48,125 nucleotides of DNA from DATDAW01 sp036524675 (GTDB taxonomy: Bacteria; Verrucomicrobiota; Verrucomicrobiia; Chthoniobacterales; DASVRZ01): assembly GCA_036524675.1 (NCBI GenBank), contig DATDBU010000194.1, positions 1-48,125 on the forward strand, read 5' to 3'. Below are positions 25,899 to 34,645 of the stretch, in pieces. A model generated the notes under the pieces. The model saw nothing but the letters and a program-made list of their open reading frames with translations, was not told the origin of the DNA and did no database searches. Both the position numbers and the translations under genes were made by a program. Numbering within the stretch: position 1 is the first letter of the stretch; each line of letters begins with the position of its first letter.

Positions 25899-27019
25899 GG
25901 CGTTTGTCCCTTAACAAGGGAGGTGAATCGGCTGTTTTCGACGTGCATGTACAACATCCACATCAGCCGCCGGTTGAATACATGTCTCCACGTATGATTG
26001 GGCTTTGCCGGCTGCAATGGTTGCTCTGTCGCCACTCCTCCTGGACCCGAGGGAACATTTTTCCAGGGGCGTATCGTCCGATAAATGCTCTGCGCCAGCG
26101 TGCCCACAAACCGTGGTGCGAGCAACACAGCCGGGTCGTTTTGCATGGCATTTTTCAAGCAGCGCAAAGTCGTCGGTGTCTGGCCGCCAACCCTCGCTTT
26201 AAGGGCAAGGTAAAGATAAAGATGCCCCGTAGTCCATCGCACCAGTTTTTTGGAAATCTGCGGCTGCCGGCGCGTTGTTGCCCGGATCATCCAATGGAAT
26301 GATTTTTCCATCCCGTTAACATTGAACGACATTCCCGAACCTGCCACCCGATAATCAATGAGATAGCGTGGAGCCACGCAGACTTTGTACCGCTCTGCAA
26401 CTCGCAAACAGAGTTCCCAGTCCTCGCAACCCTGCACGCCGCCCTGCTCCTCACGCGTGGCGTATCCACCTACTTCGCGCAGCGCGGATGCACGAAACAT
26501 TGGCGAGCTGGCATTGTGGGTAAAGTTGCGAAAAAAAAGGGGGTAGAAAACGTCGCCTTCTACCGAACACGTCGGTTGAAGAGTTTTGAACTCACTCGCT
26601 TCGTTGATCAGTCGAGTCCAGCAATACGCAAAACCCGCGGAGTCACCCCACTTTTCCATAACGGTCACTTGAGCGAGAGTTTTGTCCGGGTGCCAAATGT
26701 CATCGGCGTCGACCGGGGCAATGTACTTCCCTTTTGCTGCGGCAATACCGGTATTCCGGGCCGCCCCCACGCCGGCATTCGGCTGGCGGATCAATCGCAC
26801 GCGCGGGTCGCGCTTTGCCCAGTCTTCCACCACCGCACAGGTGCCATCGGACGACCCGTCATCCACGATAATGATTTCCAAGTTTGAGTAGTGCTGAGCT
26901 GAAACAGACTCCAGCGTCTCTTTTATCAAGTCTTCAGCGTTGAAAGCTGGTACAACTACCGAGACTAAGGGCTGGCCCGCCTGACCTTTCGCGCTTTCAC
27001 TTGTTACGTCTTCTCCCAT
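25895..27019 (-). CDS. Glycosyltransferase family 2 protein
   Basis: A 374-residue GT-A enzyme. PLVSVVVPAFNAEDLIKETL opens the nucleotide-binding half, IIIVDDGSSDGT follows, and the metal site is YIAPVDADDIWHPDKT near residue 95. C-terminal to this are the EQGGVQGCEDWELCLR catalytic-loop segment and a helical tail. It is the first gene of the minus-strand GT2-ABC-GT2 operon; the next start overlaps its stop. The acceptor is unknown. Confidence 0.88.
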   Translation of the reverse strand: MGEDVTSESAKGQAGQPLVSVVVPAFNAEDLIKETLESVSAQHYSNLEIIIVDDGSSDGTCAVVEDWAKRDPRVRLIRQPNAGVGAARNTGIAAAKGKYIAPVDADDIWHPDKTLAQVTVMEKWGDSAGFAYCWTRLINEASEFKTLQPTCSVEGDVFYPLFFRNFTHNASSPMFRASALREVGGYATREEQGGVQGCEDWELCLRVAERYKVCVAPRYLIDYRVAGSGMSFNVNGMEKSFHWMIRATTRRQPQISKKLVRWTTGHLYLYLALKARVGGQTPTTLRCLKNAMQNDPAVLLAPRFVGTLAQSIYRTIRPWKNVPSGPGGVATEQPLQPAKPNHTWRHVFNRRLMWMLYMHVENSRFTSLVKGQTP

Positions 27020-27182
27020 GATTTTTTTTTACTATTGTCGCCTGGGGAGAGCAACGCCTGAGTAACCTGACGAAGCATAACCGGTCAACAAAAAAACCTC
27101 GATCTACAAGATTCAGTCGTTGGCAATCGGACGTGTTTGGATTGCAATATCTGCATAGCAGAAAACTCCTCCAATGGGTTAA
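27020..27182. promoter_or_regulatory. Divergent intergenic region between two glycosyltransferase genes
   Basis: A 163-bp spacer from which both the minus-strand GT2-ABC-GT2 operon and the plus-strand GT2 gene must be transcribed. It is AT-richer than its surroundings. No promoter elements could be assigned with confidence. Confidence 0.4.
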
Positions 27183-28862
27183 ATGACATTTCAAAGAACC
27201 AAGTTCGTTGACGTTGAGGTAAGCCATCCGATCCCCAATCTTCAGGCTCTTCAAGATTATGCCGCGGTGCGCGTCTTGGTTCGTGTCGGCGGCGTGCCCA
27301 TTGAATTCGTAGACATTGAAGGAATCGCCGAGTGTATTCCGGCCGAGAGCCTGCGGAGGTTGATCATCGAACAGTTGTCGTTGCCAATCATGACTCGGTA
27401 TGCCGAGGCGGCTCTGGCGAACGGCCCATTACCTGCAAACGGCATTCCCATCGAAGGCCTAACGGGAATCTCGTTAGAGAAGAATACAGGGCGGTCTCCT
27501 CTGGTCACCGTTGCCATGTGCACGCGAAACCGCTCTGAAGATTTGCCGTTGTGCCTCACTTCGCTTGTCCAGATTGACTATCCGAACCTCGATATCGTCG
27601 TGGTAGACAATGCGCCAACGGATGACTCTACGCGCAGCTTGATCGAGGCAAAATTCCCGACTGTTCGATACATTTGCGAGCCACGCCCCGGTCTCGACTG
27701 GGCGCGCAACCGCGCGATCCTTGCAGCAAAAGGGGAAATCGTCGCGTATACGGACGACGACGTCGTCGTGGATCCGGGATGGATAAAGGCCCTCGTCGCG
27801 ATGTTCAATGATGCCCCCGACGTGATGTGTGTTACGGGGCTGGTAGTTGCTTACGAGGTGGAAACCGAGGCACAAGGGCTGTTCGAACGCTACGGCGGAT
27901 TTGCACGGGGCTTCAAGCGCGGCTGGTTTCGGAAGCCGGAAAGACCGCAACGCGTTGACCGCAGAAAGGAAAACGGAGAAAACGTGCCGCTCAGCGATGC
28001 GGAGACATCGGTGGAGAAACAGCTTCGTTACGCTTATTACGGAACGGGAATCTTTGGCACAGGTTGCAACATGGCTTACCGCCGTAGCTTCCTTGAAGCG
28101 GCGGGCGGTTTCGACCCTACCCTCGATGTCGGCACTCCCACGAAAGGCGGCGGCGATCTTGAGATGTATTTCAGAGTGCTTCGCGAGGGCCATGCACTGG
28201 CGTACGAACCCTCAGCTATTGTCCGCCACCGGCATCGCCGCGAACTCGAAAAACTGACCACCCAAATCCGCAGCAACGGTGTGGGTTTCTATTCCTATTT
28301 ACTTCGAATCACAGAAAAATATCCAGAAGAACGCTTGCCGGTCGCGAGATTCGGACTTTGGTGGCTTCTGGCTTGGGACGTCCGGCGTTTGCTGAAATCG
28401 TTTCTCAAACCGGGTTTTTTCCCGCGCGACTTGATCATTGGCGAATTTGTGACCGCGTTTGCTGCACCGCATGCGCTCCAACAATCGAAGATCTGCGCCG
28501 CAAAGATTGAAAAAAATTTCCCAGACGAACCCGTCCTGAAACCGAAAGGCTTTGAGCATGCGTCCCCCACAATTTCGCGGAAGGGCTCTCAAGCTTTGAG
28601 AACGGTGGAATTGACGGAGCCGCTGCAGCCCCTCGACGATATAGTCGATTGTCCGACAACCATCATATCCGTGGCATTGGCCGGGAGAATCCTCGACCAG
28701 TTCGAATTGGTCAACGCGCATCGTCCGTGTGGCGTTCTACGGTTGCGCGATGCAATCGTGAGTCATTGCGGCTACAAACTGTTTGCATCGAACAGTGGGG
28801 AGCCGATCGCACCGTCAGATTTCAACGCAGTCCTGACGGCTAACATCCGTCTGGCAGAATGA
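27183..28862 (+). CDS. Large glycosyltransferase family 2 protein with N-terminal extension
   Basis: A 559-residue protein. Residues about 105-340 form a GT2 domain: LVTVAMCTRNRSEDLPLCL, IVVVDNAPTDDST, GLDWARNRAI, and the metal motif VAYTDDDVVVDPGW. FGTGCNMAYRR and GGGDLEMYFR mark the acceptor part. The first ~100 residues and the last ~130 are unassigned and may carry protein contacts or membrane attachment (a weakly hydrophobic helix lies near residue 395). Transcribed divergently from the GT2-ABC-GT2 operon. Product probably a surface glycan; sugar unknown. Confidence 0.85.
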   Translation: MTFQRTKFVDVEVSHPIPNLQALQDYAAVRVLVRVGGVPIEFVDIEGIAECIPAESLRRLIIEQLSLPIMTRYAEAALANGPLPANGIPIEGLTGISLEKNTGRSPLVTVAMCTRNRSEDLPLCLTSLVQIDYPNLDIVVVDNAPTDDSTRSLIEAKFPTVRYICEPRPGLDWARNRAILAAKGEIVAYTDDDVVVDPGWIKALVAMFNDAPDVMCVTGLVVAYEVETEAQGLFERYGGFARGFKRGWFRKPERPQRVDRRKENGENVPLSDAETSVEKQLRYAYYGTGIFGTGCNMAYRRSFLEAAGGFDPTLDVGTPTKGGGDLEMYFRVLREGHALAYEPSAIVRHRHRRELEKLTTQIRSNGVGFYSYLLRITEKYPEERLPVARFGLWWLLAWDVRRLLKSFLKPGFFPRDLIIGEFVTAFAAPHALQQSKICAAKIEKNFPDEPVLKPKGFEHASPTISRKGSQALRTVELTEPLQPLDDIVDCPTTIISVALAGRILDQFELVNAHRPCGVLRLRDAIVSHCGYKLFASNSGEPIAPSDFNAVLTANIRLAE

Positions 28863-28922
28863 CTCCAGCACGTAACAAACGGCGTTTTACAGAAAGCCAT
28901 TTTTCAGGAAACCTCGGGGCAC

Positions 28923-29282
28923 ATGCCCTTGACCAATGCGACCATTGAAGATTTGACGTCTGAGATCCGTGCATTTCGCGATGCGCGGGACTGGCTGCAA
29001 TTTCACAATCCCAAAGAACTCGCCGTGGCAATTACTGCCGAATCGGGAGAGCTCCTCCAGCATTTCGTGTGGCAAGATGCCCGGCAATCCGAACAACGCG
29101 TCGTTGAACGAAAAGCGGAAATCCAGTCCGAAATAGCCGACGTAGCAATCCTACTTCTCGAACTTGCTGACAACTGCGGCATCGATCTGGCTGCAGCCAT
29201 TCGGGCAAAGCTCGCACAGAATGAATTACGTTACCCCGTCGACAAGGCGAAAGGTTCGAACAAAAAATACAACGAATTGTAG
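28923..29282 (+). CDS. MazG-like nucleotide pyrophosphohydrolase
   Basis: A 119-residue all-alpha NTP pyrophosphohydrolase. LAVAITAESGELLQHFVW supplies the first ExxE metal site and EIQSEIADVAILLLELAD the second (ExxD). The C-terminal tail reads NELRYPVDKAKGSNKKYNEL, typical of the short MazG-like / dCTPase (RS21-C6) group. These enzymes hydrolyse non-canonical or excess (d)NTPs to monophosphates. The start ATG at 28923 gives the family-typical length. Followed by an inverted repeat and rsmH. Confidence 0.88.
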   Translation: MPLTNATIEDLTSEIRAFRDARDWLQFHNPKELAVAITAESGELLQHFVWQDARQSEQRVVERKAEIQSEIADVAILLLELADNCGIDLAAAIRAKLAQNELRYPVDKAKGSNKKYNEL

Positions 29283-29287
29283 AGAAG

Positions 29288-29350
29288 TTTCAGTTTTCAG
29301 AAATTCGCGCTGAACCGTCAGCAAGAAGGGCAGAACTCTGAAAACTGAAA
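29288..29350. repeat. Inverted repeat of CTGAAAA-type units (MazG-like / rsmH spacer)
   Basis: TTTCAGTTTTCAGA (29288-29301) and TCTGAAAACTGAAA (29337-29350) are perfectly complementary over 14 bp around a 35-nt centre. Each arm is made of two copies of a TTTCAG-type hexad. There is no T-run after the right arm, so a simple terminator is unlikely, though a weak one for the MazG-like gene is possible. It shares architecture with the repeats at 7290-7371, 43645-43722 and 44792-45126. Confidence 0.75.
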
Positions 29351-29364
29351 AACTTTGTATTGCT

Positions 29365-30399
29365 ATGCCTGAACCCCACCGCCGCAGAGTGCGCTATTCC
29401 GGCAAATATCCGCGCCGCTTCGAGGACAAATACAAGGAGTTTGCTCCCGAAAAATATCCGGAAACGGTCGCCAAAGTAGTCGCTTCTGGAAAAACGCCCG
29501 CCGGATCGCATCGGCCGATTATGGTGAGTGAGATACTTGCTGTTTTGGATCCCAAACCGGGCGAAACCGCAGTGGATTGCACGCTCGGTTACGGCGGTCA
29601 TGCCCGGGAAATCCTCTCACGTCTCCGGCCCGGTGGACGTTTGATTGGTCTCGACGTCGATCCGGTTGAACAGCCTCACACCGAGGAACGTTTGCGCGCC
29701 CTAGGATTCGGACCGGACGAGTTTCTCGCGCGCCGTTCCAACTTTGCCGGATTACCAAAAGTTCTTGCTGCAGAAGGACTTGCAGGAGCGGACTGCATTC
29801 TCGCCGACTTGGGTGTTTCGTCGATGCAAATCGACACACCGATTCGCGGTTTTTCGACCAAAACAGCGGGACCGCTCGACATGCGCATGAACCCCCAAAA
29901 AGGACTTCCCGCGTCCGAGCTCCTTGCGCGACTACAGCCCCGCGCTCTGGGCGATATACTACGGGAAAATGCCGACGAACCCCGCGCTGCTCTCCTGTCC
30001 GAACACCTCGCCGGCAAAAACTTCACTCTGACGACCGATCTCGCCGAAGCGATCCGCTCCCTTCTGCCGCATCTTCAAGAAGATGAGCGGGATAGAACGG
30101 TCCGTCGCGTTTTTCAGGCGCTGCGTATCGCTGTAAACGAAGAATTCACCGCGCTTGACGCCCTTCTGCGCCACCTTCCGCAATGCCTCAACCCGGACGG
30201 CCGGGTGGCCATTCTCACATTCCACTCCGGCGAAGATCGCCGTGTCAAAAAGGCTTTTCAATCCGCTTACCGGGAGGGCCTCTTTTCCCGCATAGCCGAC
30301 GAAATCATCCGTCCGACGCCCGAAGAGTGCCGTGCGAATCCCCGTTCAACGTCCGCCAAGCTTCGCTGGGCGAAGCGTGCCAGTGCAGCGACTGATTGA
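29365..30399 (+). CDS. rsmH: 16S rRNA (cytosine1402-N4)-methyltransferase
   Basis: A 344-residue SAM-dependent methyltransferase that modifies C1402 of 16S rRNA. HRPIMVSEILAVL and AVDCTLGYGGHAREIL form the N-terminal SAM site, DLGVSSMQID and RGFSTKTAGPLDMRM follow, and the C-terminal AILTFHSGEDRRVK is the family signature. About 50 N-terminal residues (rich in Arg, Lys and Tyr) precede the usual start. In many bacteria rsmH heads the dcw division cluster; here neither mraZ nor ftsL/ftsI is adjacent, and the downstream neighbour is argB in the opposite direction. Confidence 0.95.
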   Translation: MPEPHRRRVRYSGKYPRRFEDKYKEFAPEKYPETVAKVVASGKTPAGSHRPIMVSEILAVLDPKPGETAVDCTLGYGGHAREILSRLRPGGRLIGLDVDPVEQPHTEERLRALGFGPDEFLARRSNFAGLPKVLAAEGLAGADCILADLGVSSMQIDTPIRGFSTKTAGPLDMRMNPQKGLPASELLARLQPRALGDILRENADEPRAALLSEHLAGKNFTLTTDLAEAIRSLLPHLQEDERDRTVRRVFQALRIAVNEEFTALDALLRHLPQCLNPDGRVAILTFHSGEDRRVKKAFQSAYREGLFSRIADEIIRPTPEECRANPRSTSAKLRWAKRASAATD

Positions 30400-30431
30400 C
30401 CAGGACCGTAGCTGTCCAAAAAGACGGTAGT

Positions 30432-31313
30432 TTACGGCAACACTTCCGTTCCAATGCCGCTATTGGTGAATATTTCCAATAGCAAGGCGTGCGGAATTCG
30501 GCCGTCGATGAAATGAACTTTGCCAACACCTTCGCCTAAAGCCTGAATGGCAGATTCAACTTTCGGAATCATCCCCCCTTCGATGATTTCGTCCGCGACG
30601 AGTTTTTCAACCATGGACCGATTGACGCTGGGGATGAGCGATTCGCGGTCGTTCACGTCACGCATGATGCCCGGAACGTCACTAAGATAGATCATTTTCG
30701 ACGCTCCCAATGCGCCGGCAATGGAGCCGGCAGCGATGTCGGCATTGACGTTGAGAGTCACGCCGTCGATGTCGCACGCGATAGGTGACACGACCGGCAC
30801 TTTTTCATCGGCGAGAACCTCCCGGATGCCATCCAGGCGGAGACTGACTACTTTGCCAACGAAACCGAGATCAATGATTTCACTTTTTCCATGGCCGTGT
30901 TGGGGCGGAAGCTTTTCCGCAATACAGACGTCTCGCCCGCTGAATCCGACTGCTTTTCCGCCAAATCCGTTGATCGTTTGAACGAGTCCCGGATTGATTT
31001 CCTGGTCAAGGACATCCTCAACGATCTGGATAGTGGCCTCATCGGTAACGCGCAGCCCATTCACAAATCGCGTCTTAAGTCCAGCCGCTCGCATCCGATT
31101 GCTGATAGACTTGCCACCGCCGTGAACAAGCACAGGGTTAACGCCAACGGCTTCGAGAAATACCACGTCGCGCAACAATCGGTCCACGAGGTGATCATCT
31201 TCCATGGCGCTGCCACCGTATTTGATGACAAAAGTCTGCCCGCGAAAACGTTGAATATACGGCAGAGCTTCGATCAAAACTTCGGCTCGGACGTCATTTT
31301 TGATGTTGGACAT
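30432..31313 (-). CDS. argB: Acetylglutamate kinase
   Basis: A 293-residue amino acid kinase that phosphorylates N-acetylglutamate, the second step of arginine synthesis. FVIKYGGSAMED is the N-terminal phosphate-binding segment, NPVLVHGGGKSISNRM binds ATP phosphates, and NVNADIAAGSIAGALGASKMIYLSD belongs to the C-terminal lobe (quoted in part). It is the last gene of the argC-argJ-argB block on the minus strand; 87 bp separate it from argJ. Confidence 0.95.
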   Translation of the reverse strand: MSNIKNDVRAEVLIEALPYIQRFRGQTFVIKYGGSAMEDDHLVDRLLRDVVFLEAVGVNPVLVHGGGKSISNRMRAAGLKTRFVNGLRVTDEATIQIVEDVLDQEINPGLVQTINGFGGKAVGFSGRDVCIAEKLPPQHGHGKSEIIDLGFVGKVVSLRLDGIREVLADEKVPVVSPIACDIDGVTLNVNADIAAGSIAGALGASKMIYLSDVPGIMRDVNDRESLIPSVNRSMVEKLVADEIIEGGMIPKVESAIQALGEGVGKVHFIDGRIPHALLLEIFTNSGIGTEVLP

Positions 31314-31400
31314 TTTATGATTGCGAATTGGGGATCCCCGAATGCGGTTTGGCAGTCCGGATCATCCATTCGTAAGCCATTCTACAACCTAGAGGCGAGT

Positions 31401-32621
31401 TTATTCTCCCTTGTTGAGCTCGACGTATTGAGCCGTCAAGTCTGTCGTATAGATGTTGTACTGCGCAGTGCCAAGATGCAGATTGACGGTGACTTTAAAC
31501 TTCGGCTTCTTCATGACGCGGCGAAGGTTTTTCATCGGTGTGGCACTGGCCATGCCATTCTGAACCGCACAGAGACCATCGTAGTAGATCTCGATCATTT
31601 CTTCACGGACGCGGGCCGTCGAATAACCAATTGCGTCCATAATGCGCCCCCAATTCGGATCTTCTCCGTGCCAGGCGCATTTGACGAGCGTTGAATTCGC
31701 AATCGCCTCGGCGGCTTTCCGGGCATCCTGAAACGTTGCCGCTCCATTAACCTGAACTTCGACAAATTTACTCACTCCTTCGCCGTCTTCGACAATCATT
31801 CGGGCGAGATTGCGTGTTACGAAATTAAGGGCTTCCTGAAACTTGTTTGCTTCGGCCTCATCTTCGAGCGGGCCGATACCGGAAGCACCGTTGGCGAGCA
31901 AAATAACGGTATCGTTGGTGCTCATATCGCCATCCACCGTGATGCGGTTAAAACTTTGCTCGACTGCAATGCTGAGAGCGCGCTGAAGTTCGCGGCGCTC
32001 GACGGCGAGATCAGTCGTAACCACCGCAAGCATGGTCGCCATATTGGGATTGATCATTCCAGCACCCTTCGCGACTCCGCCGACGGTGATTTTTTTCCCT
32101 CCGATTTCAACCTGTACCGCAATTTCCTTGGGGAACGTGTCCGATGTCATGATGGCGCGGGCGACTTTCGGACTTCCCTTTGGTGTGAGCCGGCCGGCGA
32201 AACTCGACGCGGCGGCTTCCATCTTTTCTATAGGCAAGGGCACGCCGATTCGGCCGGTGGAGCATACAAGAAACTGGCGATCGGTGAGGGCGAGCGTTTT
32301 TGCGATGGCGCGGACGGTGCGTTTCGCGTGCTGGATTCCCACTATCCCGTTGCAGGCATTAGCGTTTCCGCTGTTAAGAACAACACCACGGATGTCCTGC
32401 TGCCGTAAATTCGCCTGAGAAAGCCGGACAGGCGCAGCTTTGATCCGGTTGGTGGTAAACGTTGCAGCGGCGACAGCGGGAACCTGCGACAAAACGACGG
32501 CGAAATCCGGCTTACCCTCGCTGTTCGTGGGTTTGATTCCGGCAAAGACGGAACCGGCGACAAATCCCTCTGCGAGCGTGACGCCGCCGGGAAGTTTCTG
32601 AAACGTGGTCGGAATGGTCAT
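31401..32621 (-). CDS. argJ: Bifunctional ornithine acetyltransferase / N-acetylglutamate synthase
   Basis: A 406-residue Ntn-fold enzyme that recycles the acetyl group from N-acetylornithine to glutamate. GSVFAGIKP and FTTNRIKAAPV are near the N-terminus, and GVAKGAGMINPNMATMLAV contains the autocleavage point before the catalytic Thr. GDMSTNDTV and AWHGEDPNWGRIMDAIGY follow. The frame is open to 32798, but the ATG at 32621 begins the conserved protein. With argC and argB it gives a cyclic pathway, which removes the need for a separate argA; whether it also uses acetyl-CoA cannot be told. Confidence 0.95.
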   Translation of the reverse strand: MTIPTTFQKLPGGVTLAEGFVAGSVFAGIKPTNSEGKPDFAVVLSQVPAVAAATFTTNRIKAAPVRLSQANLRQQDIRGVVLNSGNANACNGIVGIQHAKRTVRAIAKTLALTDRQFLVCSTGRIGVPLPIEKMEAAASSFAGRLTPKGSPKVARAIMTSDTFPKEIAVQVEIGGKKITVGGVAKGAGMINPNMATMLAVVTTDLAVERRELQRALSIAVEQSFNRITVDGDMSTNDTVILLANGASGIGPLEDEAEANKFQEALNFVTRNLARMIVEDGEGVSKFVEVQVNGAATFQDARKAAEAIANSTLVKCAWHGEDPNWGRIMDAIGYSTARVREEMIEIYYDGLCAVQNGMASATPMKNLRRVMKKPKFKVTVNLHLGTAQYNIYTTDLTAQYVELNKGE

Positions 32622-32727
32622 GAAATCGAACGGGAAGAACAAAACGCGAGCACGGAACCTTTCCGGCAAACGGCCTACAAATACAGATCCGCACGCAGGC
32701 TCGTCGAGAAACGTTTGAACGAAAAAA

Positions 32728-33777
32728 TCATAGCAGGCCCGTCGTTTCAGGGAACCCAGCAAGGAGGTTGAAACATTGGACAGCCTGGCCAGCAGCACCT
32801 TTGGTGAGGTTATCGATCGCGCTCAGCAGGATCAAACGCCCCGTGCGGGTATCAAAGCGCCACCCGATATCGATGAAATTCGTGCGGAAAACATGTTTGG
32901 CGTCGGGAATGGCGCTCGCTCCCAAAAGACGCACGAAAGATTCGGACCCGTAGTCGGCTTCAAAAGCGCTCGTGACGGCCTCAATGTCAGCGGAATCCGA
33001 AAAATTGACGTGGATCGTCGTAATCATTCCCCGGTTAAGTGGGATGAGGTGGGGAGCAAAATTGATTCGGACCGTTTCGCCGGCGGCAAGGGAAAGTTCC
33101 TGCTCAATTTCAGACAAATGCCGATGGACAGGAACCCCGTAGGCGCGGGCGCTTTCGTTGCATTCGACAAAAAGGAACCCTACATCCGCCTTACGTCCTG
33201 CGCCGCTGACACCACTAAGGCTGTTGGCAATGATAGTCTTCGGATCAAGAAGGCCACGCTTTAAAAGTGGGACCAACGGCAGTGTAATCGTCGTCGGATA
33301 ACAACCGGGACAGGCAACGAGACGTGCACGCGTGATTTCCGAGCGATGAATTTCCGGCATCCCATAAACCGCGGCACCCAGTAACTCCGGCGCGGGATGT
33401 TTTCCGTGATAAAACTCTTCGAAAACGGCAGGATCATGGAGTCGGAAATCCGCACTTAGGTCCAGAACACGAAGGCCGTTTCTCAAAAGAGGTCCGGCAA
33501 ACTCCGCAGCCAGGCCGTGTGGCAAAGCCAGGAACACAAATTCCGCACCAGAAGCAACGATTCCTTCCACGTCTGAGTCCGAAAACTTGATCGCTCCAAG
33601 GACGGGATGCCCGCGAAATTGCGGTTGGATTTCGCCCAGCGGCTTTCCTGCATACTGGCGCGACGTGATACACGCAACCTCAATGCCGGGATGCTGGCCC
33701 AGCAACCGGAGGAGCTCTTCGCCGGAGTAACCGGATGCGCCGATGACGGCAACTTTTTTGGGAATTGAACGGGTCAT
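32728..33777 (-). CDS. argC: N-acetyl-gamma-glutamyl-phosphate reductase
   Basis: A 349-residue NADPH-dependent reductase, third step of arginine synthesis. The Rossmann motif is KVAVIGASGYSGEELLRLL, and the active site is VACPGCYPTTITLPL with the catalytic Cys. SGVSGAGRKA and HRHLSEIEQEL follow. The frame is open to 33846, but the ATG at 33777 places the Rossmann start correctly. First gene of the block; argJ begins 106 bp downstream. A 115-bp spacer (33778-33892) lies between it and the upstream hypothetical pair. Confidence 0.95.
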   Translation of the reverse strand: MTRSIPKKVAVIGASGYSGEELLRLLGQHPGIEVACITSRQYAGKPLGEIQPQFRGHPVLGAIKFSDSDVEGIVASGAEFVFLALPHGLAAEFAGPLLRNGLRVLDLSADFRLHDPAVFEEFYHGKHPAPELLGAAVYGMPEIHRSEITRARLVACPGCYPTTITLPLVPLLKRGLLDPKTIIANSLSGVSGAGRKADVGFLFVECNESARAYGVPVHRHLSEIEQELSLAAGETVRINFAPHLIPLNRGMITTIHVNFSDSADIEAVTSAFEADYGSESFVRLLGASAIPDAKHVFRTNFIDIGWRFDTRTGRLILLSAIDNLTKGAAGQAVQCFNLLAGFPETTGLL

Positions 33778-33892
33778 AGAATGCGTCGAACTCGGGCGCA
33801 AAGTGTGCGCTGGATTGCGCCAATTCACAAGCCCCGAGAGTCTCACCCGTTAGCAACTCCGGCCCCGTCTTCAGATTCCCTTCCGGACATTC

Positions 33893-34645
33893 CTAAAACG
33901 AGTCCGAATTCTCAGAATCAAGCTGGGTTCCACCGCCCGCCTTGCCGTCCATCAATCCTTCGATAAGCAGTTTCTTTTCCAAATAGGTCAACCGATGAAA
34001 CCGGCGAATTTCTTCGATCCGGCGAACGCCGTTCAGAGAATCGAGATAAAGCGTATAGCTTTCGGCAAGTTCATTGGTCTCCAGATAACGCCCGCGAAGG
34101 TTCGCATCGGAATAGGCATGGGGATTTTTCATCGCAAACAAATGAAACCGCAACCAGCGCCGATCCGTTTGCGAAACACGCTGGGTTCGCCGGAAAAAAG
34201 CCACAAAAAGCAATAACACAAGGTAGGTATCTACCGTTGCCTGCAACTCCAGATTCCGCGCAAAATCTTCGTCGCCGATTTCTCGGAACCCCGCCTTGAA
34301 CTGCAATCCGGCATGCAGCGCATGGTTGATTTCCTCCACGAATGCGATCAACGATCGAATGTTTGTATCACTCAACCCCGCCCGAGGATCATGTTTTTCC
34401 AACTGATCGATGAGCCACTGCGAATAGTAGATGCCTATGTAAAGCTGATTGTCGGACGCCCGCAGGAAAGTGCGTGCCAGCTCACTCAGCTCCCGAGCCG
34501 ATGCGCCCGCGAGCCGGGACAGTTGGCCGCAGCGTTCCCGGCCGATGATGCAGTCCTCAAGATTAACTCCGACCGCAGCATACGTGCGTTCGAAAACCCG
34601 CTGAACCTCGCGGAAGAGCGTTGTTTGTTCCGAGTGGCCCATCAC
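33893..34645 (-). CDS. Uncharacterised all-helical protein, partner of the gene upstream
   Basis: A 250-residue predicted cytosolic protein that I cannot assign. It is mostly helical, with a central segment FVEEINHALHAG (residues 102-113) that contains an ExxH pair, and a hydrophobic helix TYLVLLLFVAFF (140-151). The ExxH followed by a Glu/Gln helix recalls di-iron or ferritin-like proteins, but the second ExxH half is missing, so this is only a suggestion. The start overlaps the stop of the preceding gene as ATGA, so the two are made together. It is not obviously part of the arg block. Confidence 0.7.
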   Translation of the reverse strand: MMGHSEQTTLFREVQRVFERTYAAVGVNLEDCIIGRERCGQLSRLAGASARELSELARTFLRASDNQLYIGIYYSQWLIDQLEKHDPRAGLSDTNIRSLIAFVEEINHALHAGLQFKAGFREIGDEDFARNLELQATVDTYLVLLLFVAFFRRTQRVSQTDRRWLRFHLFAMKNPHAYSDANLRGRYLETNELAESYTLYLDSLNGVRRIEEIRRFHRLTYLEKKLLIEGLMDGKAGGGTQLDSENSDSF

